Shown: piece after piece, positions 6,198 through 9,313 of the stretch
Layout of the letters: each line of letters starts with the position of its first letter
How positions within the stretch are numbered: the stretch's first letter is position 1
Source: Acidobacteriota bacterium
Lineage (GTDB): Bacteria > Acidobacteriota > Vicinamibacteria > Vicinamibacterales > CAVVIG01
Direction of reading: 5' to 3'
Assembly: GCA_003222555.1 (NCBI GenBank)
Contig: QHWL01000045.1
Location: 5,006-14,318, forward strand
DNA: 9,313 bases
The notes under the pieces: generated by a model
Databases searched by the model: none
Seen by the model: only the letters and a program-made list of their open reading frames with translations
Told to the model about the DNA's origin: nothing
Position numbers and translations under genes: made by a program

Positions 6198-7193
6198 ATG
6201 AACCTGTACGAGCAGCAGTCCGCGAACCGCCGCAAGACATGGCTCGTCATGTTCGTGTTCGTCGCGTTCTTGTTCGTGCTCGGTCTTGGTTTTGACGCGT
6301 TCTACCTTGGCCAGGCGGGCGGCGCCGTACCGGTGGGATCGGTGCTGGCGCTCGGGGTCGGCTCCGTGTCGGCGTTGGCAGGGTATTTCAACGGCGATCG
6401 CGCCGTGCTCCTCGCGACTGGTGCGAAGCCGATCGCCCTTGTCGCGGCGACGGCGAGCGAAGCCGACAAGCTCAAGCTTCGCCAGCTCGACAACGTCGTG
6501 GACGAAATGGCGATCGCGGCCGGACTGCCGCGGCCGGCCGTGTATATCGTGGCGGATCCCGACCCCAACGCGTTTGCGACCGGACGCGGTCCGGGACACG
6601 CCTCGATCGCGGTCACGCGTGGCCTGCTCGACGCGCTCGATCGCGAAGAGCTGCAGGGCGTCGTGGCGCACGAGATGAGCCACATCAGGAACCTGGACGT
6701 GCGCGTGATGACCATCGTTGCCGCGCTGGTCGGCGCCGTCGCGCTGCTGTCAGACTGGGCGCGGCGCGGCATGTGGTGGGGCGGAAGGTCCCGGCGGCGA
6801 GGTGGCGACGACAACAATCGTGGCGGCGGTGTCATCGGCCTCCTCTTCTTCATTCTGTGGCTCGCGGCCATTGTGCTCGCACCGCTGATGGCACAGCTGC
6901 TCGCCATGATGGTGTCGCGCGGGCGCGAATATCTCGCCGACGCGTCGGGGGCCGAGCTGACGCGTAATCCGATGGGGCTGGCACGCGCGTTGGAGAAGAT
7001 CGACGCCGCCGTCGCGCCGACCCAGGCTGTCAGCCACGGCTCGGCGCATCTGTGCATCGCCGATCCGCTCGGGCGTCGAATGAACTTGAAGGAGGGATTC
7101 GTGTCCGACTTGTTCGCGTCGCATCCACCGATGGCGGCGCGCATTGCGGCGCTGAAGGAGATGGCGTTCCAGGAGCGTCCGCGGTCCGCGTGA
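6198..7193 (+). CDS. HtpX-like M48 family zinc metalloprotease
   Basis: A 331-aa integral membrane protease. The zinc site is HEMSH (158-162: His158, Glu159, His162), and the third ligand is probably Glu244 in GREYLADASGAELTRNP (242-258), the usual M48 arrangement. Hydrophobic segments lie at about 15-33, 43-63, 168-186 and 212-238, so the active site faces the cytoplasm if the topology follows HtpX. A basic, Gly/Arg-rich loop with MWWGGRSRRRGG (192-203) and an Asp/Asn patch separates the third and fourth helices. The C-terminus keeps the family's SHPPMAARIAAL motif (308-319). HtpX-type enzymes degrade misfolded membrane proteins, but the substrate here is unknown. The ATG at 6198 follows lemA by 24 nt without a clear Shine-Dalgarno sequence, so translation may depend on lemA. 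I leave the symbol blank because orthology to E. coli htpX is not shown. Confidence 0.93.
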   Translation: MNLYEQQSANRRKTWLVMFVFVAFLFVLGLGFDAFYLGQAGGAVPVGSVLALGVGSVSALAGYFNGDRAVLLATGAKPIALVAATASEADKLKLRQLDNVVDEMAIAAGLPRPAVYIVADPDPNAFATGRGPGHASIAVTRGLLDALDREELQGVVAHEMSHIRNLDVRVMTIVAALVGAVALLSDWARRGMWWGGRSRRRGGDDNNRGGGVIGLLFFILWLAAIVLAPLMAQLLAMMVSRGREYLADASGAELTRNPMGLARALEKIDAAVAPTQAVSHGSAHLCIADPLGRRMNLKEGFVSDLFASHPPMAARIAALKEMAFQERPRSA

Positions 7194-7275
7194 GGACGCG
7201 GCGGCGAGGTCCAGGGCCGCGCACGCCGCACGTCCCGCTCGATCGTGGGCGCGGCATCAAGCTGAAAGGTGACAC

Positions 7276-7713
7276 ATGGCGATCGATCGGCAAGGCATAG
7301 GGCTGGCGACCACTCGGATCTTGATTGGCGTGTTCTTCCTCTTCATGGGACTCGGCAAGACCAGGTGGTTTCTCGATACGTCGATTCTGAGCGGGCAATT
7401 GTCCGACTGGCTGCATGCGGCGTCACCCGGCTCGATGAGCCGCGTGTATCTGGAGCGCGTCGCCATCCCCGGCATCCCGTTCTTCGCGCGGCTTGTGCCG
7501 CTGGGCGAAATCTGTTCGGGGCTGGCGCTGATTCTCGGCATCTGGACGCGGATCTTTGCCTTTATTGCCTTCTTTATGGCGCTGAACTTCCATCTTGCCA
7601 GCGGCCTGCTCTTCCAATACAGCTTCCTGACCAACGGCTACGGTCTGCCGGTGCTGGGGTCCACGCTGGGGCTGGCGATAGGCGGGGTGCGTCTGCCTTG
7701 GAGCGTCCGCTGA
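7276..7713 (+). CDS. DoxX family membrane protein
   Basis: A 145-aa protein with four predicted membrane helices (about 10-28, 72-88, 91-112, 122-139). The opening RILIGVFFLFMGLGKTRWFLD (14-34) fits the DoxX pattern of an Arg at the start of helix 1 followed by a G-x-x-F-x-x-x-G-x-x-K motif. The LGEICSGLALILGIWTRIFAFIAFFMALNFHLASG region (76-110) matches the conserved central helix pair with its Glu. DoxX members include thiosulfate:quinone oxidoreductase subunits and redox-linked membrane proteins, but most are uncharacterised, and no partner subunit is nearby. AAAGG (7265-7269) six nt upstream of the ATG is a good ribosome binding site. An 82-nt gap separates it from the M48 gene, so it may or may not share that transcript. 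It converges with the rhomboid gene. Confidence 0.88.
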   Translation: MAIDRQGIGLATTRILIGVFFLFMGLGKTRWFLDTSILSGQLSDWLHAASPGSMSRVYLERVAIPGIPFFARLVPLGEICSGLALILGIWTRIFAFIAFFMALNFHLASGLLFQYSFLTNGYGLPVLGSTLGLAIGGVRLPWSVR

Positions 7714-7721
7714 AGAATTTA

Positions 7722-7791
7722 CAATTTACAATTTACAAAGCGAGCGAGCGAGCGAGTGCGCCTCGCCTCTCTCTTTGTAAATTGTAAATTG
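7722..7791. terminator. AT-rich 19-bp perfect inverted repeat between convergent genes
   Basis: Positions 7722-7740 and 7773-7791 are perfect reverse complements (19 bp). The left side contains the heptamer AATTTAC three times in tandem from 7716. The 32-nt spacer starts with four CGAG tetranucleotides and can form an inner GCGAG/CTCGC stem. It lies exactly between the DoxX stop (7713) and the rhomboid stop (7794) and is symmetric, so it is placed to act as a bidirectional terminator or transcript end for both genes. There is no long T-run. Confidence 0.65.
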
Positions 7792-7793
7792 CG

Positions 7794-8537
7794 TTAGTGC
7801 ACTCGCCGGTTCACATCGTCGGCGCGGCCGCCGGAGTACACGTCGAACTTCTTGCGGACGCGATTGATCTTCCATTTCAAATAGCGGTATTTCAGCTCCG
7901 ACATTGGATTGATGCGGGCGCTCTTGAGGAACACATAGCCGACGAGAAGTCCGCCCAGGTGAGTAGCGTTCGCCACGCCGCCCGCCTCGCCCATCGACGA
8001 ATACAACGCGATCGCCCCCATGATGAGCACGAAGTACTTTGCCGGCAGCGGAAACACCAGATACATGTAAATGGGCCGATCCGGGTAATAGAGGGCGTAG
8101 GCGAGCAGAAGACCGAAGATTGCGCCGGAGGCCCCGATTACAATGGAATACTGCAGCTGCTGAGCGAAGGCGAACGGCAGCAGCGAGAACAGCACGGTGA
8201 GAATCGCCGCACCAATCCCTGTGACGAAATAGAACTTCAGAAAATAGCGCGTGCCCCACACGCGCTCGAGCTCGGTCCCGAACATCCACAACGCGAGCAT
8301 GTTGAACAGGATGTGGAACAGGCCGCCGTGAAGAAACATGTAGGTGCCGAGCTGCCATATCCTCAGCCGCCCGATAACTTCATGCGGAACCAGGCCCAGC
8401 GTCTCGGTCAACGAAGAGACGAACTTCTGCGCAAGAAACATCACCACGTTTGCGCCAATCAGCGCTTTGATGGCCGTGGAGACCGGGCCGGGTCCGAAGG
8501 AAAACGAGGTCGCGTACGGCGAAGAATACCGGGGCAT
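7794..8537 (-). CDS. Rhomboid family intramembrane serine protease
   Basis: A 247-aa membrane protein. Rhomboid hallmarks are HGGLFHILFNMLALW (70-84, the H-x-x-x-N oxyanion region, His75/Asn79), the catalytic serine in GASGAIFGL (135-143, Ser137), and the catalytic histidine in ATHLGGLLVGYVF (191-203, His193). WGTRYFLKFYF at 94-104 corresponds to the loop and helix after the first motif. About six helices are present, and the basic C-terminal tail (about 206-247) is likely cytoplasmic. Rhomboids cleave membrane proteins within or next to the bilayer; the substrate is unknown. I chose the ATG at 8537 because GGAGG lies 8 nt upstream inside the end of yqeY; the longer frame to 8555 would need a TTG start. 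The gap to the yqeY stop is 4 nt, so the two are probably translationally coupled. Confidence 0.93.
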   Translation of the reverse strand: MPRYSSPYATSFSFGPGPVSTAIKALIGANVVMFLAQKFVSSLTETLGLVPHEVIGRLRIWQLGTYMFLHGGLFHILFNMLALWMFGTELERVWGTRYFLKFYFVTGIGAAILTVLFSLLPFAFAQQLQYSIVIGASGAIFGLLLAYALYYPDRPIYMYLVFPLPAKYFVLIMGAIALYSSMGEAGGVANATHLGGLLVGYVFLKSARINPMSELKYRYLKWKINRVRKKFDVYSGGRADDVNRRVH

Positions 8538-8541
8538 AGGG

Positions 8542-8994
8542 TCAGCCTCCGCCAAGCTTCAGCCGCACCAGCTCGTTCACGGCCTTGCCTTCGACGTTTT
8601 GTCCCGTGAGCTTCGCCATCGCGGCTTTCATCACACGGCCGAAGTCTTTGGGGGACGCCGCCCCGGTTTCGGCAATCGCTTCGGCGATCGCCCTCTCGAC
8701 CGCGGCGGGATCGGCCGGTGGCGGCAGATACGCCTCGAGGACCGCGATCTCGGCGGCTTCTTTATCGGCGAGATCCTGCCGTCCACCTTTGGTGAACTGC
8801 TCGACGGAGTCTTTGCGTTGCTTGACGAGGGCGGTGACGACCTGTCGGGCCTCGGTGTCGTCGAGCGCTCGGCCTTTCTCGACGTCGCGGTTCATGAGCG
8901 CGGCTTTGAGCATCCGCAACGCGCTCAGCCTAGCGGGGTCGTGTTTGCGCATCGCGTCGGCGATGGCCGCATTCACGTCGTCGACGATGGACAT
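8542..8994 (-). CDS. yqeY: YqeY/GatB-domain protein
   Basis: A 150-aa cytoplasmic protein matching the YqeY family along its length: RLSALRMLKAAL (22-33), KQRKDSVEQFTKGGRQDLADKE (58-79), AVLEAYLPPP (84-93), ETGAASPKDFGRVM (109-122) and GKAVNELVRLKL (136-147). The fold resembles the tRNA-binding C-terminal domain of GatB, the subunit of the Asp/Glu-tRNA amidotransferase. YqeY proteins are thought to bind tRNA, but their role is not established. An in-frame start 30 nt upstream (9024) exists, but the family begins at MSIVDDVNAAI, so I use the ATG at 8994. No Shine-Dalgarno sequence is seen before it. The rhomboid gene follows 4 nt after the stop. Confidence 0.9.
   Translation of the reverse strand: MSIVDDVNAAIADAMRKHDPARLSALRMLKAALMNRDVEKGRALDDTEARQVVTALVKQRKDSVEQFTKGGRQDLADKEAAEIAVLEAYLPPPADPAAVERAIAEAIAETGAASPKDFGRVMKAAMAKLTGQNVEGKAVNELVRLKLGGG
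8546..8550 (-). promoter_or_regulatory. Ribosome binding site deciding the rhomboid start
   Basis: GGAGG on the minus strand, within the last codons of yqeY and 8 nt before the ATG at 8537. It supports that ATG over the upstream TTG at 8555 and implies coupled translation of the two genes. Confidence 0.75.
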
Positions 8995-8997
8995 AGA

Positions 8998-9074
8998 GAA
9001 TTTGGCAATTGAGTAAGCTGGCAATCTGGTAGTTATATTGACTCAATTACCAGATTACCCGATTTACCAAATTC
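8998..9074. repeat. AT-rich interleaved inverted repeats upstream of yqeY
   Basis: Between the yqeY start (8994) and the stop of the next minus-strand gene (9085). Three pairings are visible: GAATTTGG/CCAAATTC (8998-9005 with 9067-9074), AATCTGGTA/TACCAGATT (9023-9031 with 9048-9056) and AATTGAGT/ACTCAATT (9007-9014 with 9041-9048). The first can enclose either of the others, but those two overlap and are mutually exclusive. On the minus strand it also looks like a degenerate 8-9-nt tandem repeat around GGTAATCTG. It may terminate the upstream gene and must contain or adjoin the yqeY promoter; a TATAAC is present, but I find no convincing -35. Confidence 0.6.
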
Positions 9075-9084
9075 GGCGTGTGCG

Positions 9085-9313
9085 TCAGGGATTGCCGCCC
9101 GGACGTTGGGGCTGCCCGGGCATGCCCGGCTGGGCCTGGCCGGGGGGCGGCTGCACGATCATGCCCGGCACGGCGGCCCCGCCAAACGGTGCGGTCGGTT
9201 GTGCGACGGGCGGATTCGTCACGGGCGGAGGATCGGCGGCCGGCGTGCCGCCTTGCGGGAACGGCAGAACACCCGGTACGCCTATCGGCACGCCCGGCTG
9301 CTGCGGGTTGACG
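9085..9313 (-). CDS. Proline/glycine-rich C-terminus of an unidentified protein (5' end outside window)
   Basis: An open minus-strand frame enters from the window edge and ends at a TGA (9085-9087), about 75 residues. It is dominated by Pro, Gly, Gln and Ala, with stretches such as NPQQPGVPIGVPG, ADPPPVTNPPVAQPTAP and QPPPGQAQPGMPGQPQRPGG. No domain is recognisable. Such tails are common on secreted or envelope proteins, including secretion-system components, but nothing here identifies which. It is treated as coding because the composition is coherent, the frame is open to the edge, and it lies on the same strand as yqeY. Low-complexity sequence in GC-rich DNA can mimic this, so confidence is moderate. 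Confidence 0.55.
   Translation of the reverse strand, partial: VNPQQPGVPIGVPGVLPFPQGGTPAADPPPVTNPPVAQPTAPFGGAAVPGMIVQPPPGQAQPGMPGQPQRPGGNP

Noticed and set aside
5562..6683. Minus-strand 373-codon frame opposite lemA and the M48 gene
   Set aside because: Arg/Glu/His-rich low-information translation; the opposite strand encodes two canonical family members.
7194..7275. Possible terminator or promoter in the 82-nt gap after the M48 gene
   Set aside because: Only a weak 7-bp GCCGCGC/GCGCGGC pairing with a long interior and no -10/-35 pair; nothing beyond the DoxX ribosome binding site is supportable.
7741..7756. (CGAG)4 tract as a phase-variable coding microsatellite
   Set aside because: It lies between the two convergent stop codons and outside any supported gene, in the loop of the palindrome.

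Overview
The window is compact, GC-rich bacterial DNA with a strong third-position G/C bias, which is why many long spurious antisense frames appear. Short G-rich 9-nt tandem repeats and AT-rich palindromes sit between genes. A fused branched-chain 2-oxoacid dehydrogenase E1, a secreted beta-propeller-like protein and a LemA/M48 pair occur together. This would fit a soil-type Acidobacteriota (Vicinamibacteria-like) genome, but that is an impression from gene content and repeat style. No rRNA, tRNA, CRISPR array, phage or transposase gene was seen.

Layout, left to right. Positions 1-1710 (minus strand) hold an ABC-2 exporter: an ATPase (775-1710) followed by its membrane permease, overlapping by 4 nt and cut by the window edge. 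Positions 1812-2843 (minus) encode a secreted, probably beta-propeller protein of unknown function. Positions 2946-5147 (minus) encode a fused alpha/beta E1 of the branched-chain 2-oxoacid dehydrogenase type. It is divergent from a small KdgF-like cupin (5197-5559, plus), with only 49 nt between the two start codons. Next come lemA (5601-6173) and an HtpX-like M48 metalloprotease (6198-7193), a likely two-gene membrane unit, and then a DoxX-family membrane protein (7276-7713), all on the plus strand. Convergent to them on the minus strand is a yqeY-rhomboid protease pair (8994 down to 7794), probably co-transcribed. The right edge holds the proline/glycine-rich C-terminus of an unidentified minus-strand protein.

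The coding content is mostly recognisable housekeeping and membrane functions, and I see no convincing novel multi-gene system. The less ordinary signals lie between genes and at one N-terminus. They are: (i) a 9-nt G-rich tandem repeat family (GTRGGGCNG-like) at two loci, arranged head-to-head at one of them so that it forms a 26-bp perfect palindrome with G-quadruplex potential just after the E1 stop codon; (ii) a very tight divergent promoter region with two back-to-back extended -10 elements that together form an imperfect palindrome and imply near-leaderless mRNAs; (iii) AT-rich palindromes at the convergent junction near 7750 and upstream of yqeY; (iv) a 3 x 18-nt in-frame repeat and a seven-G run in the E1 N-terminal extension.

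No gene-free stretch exceeds about 105 nt.
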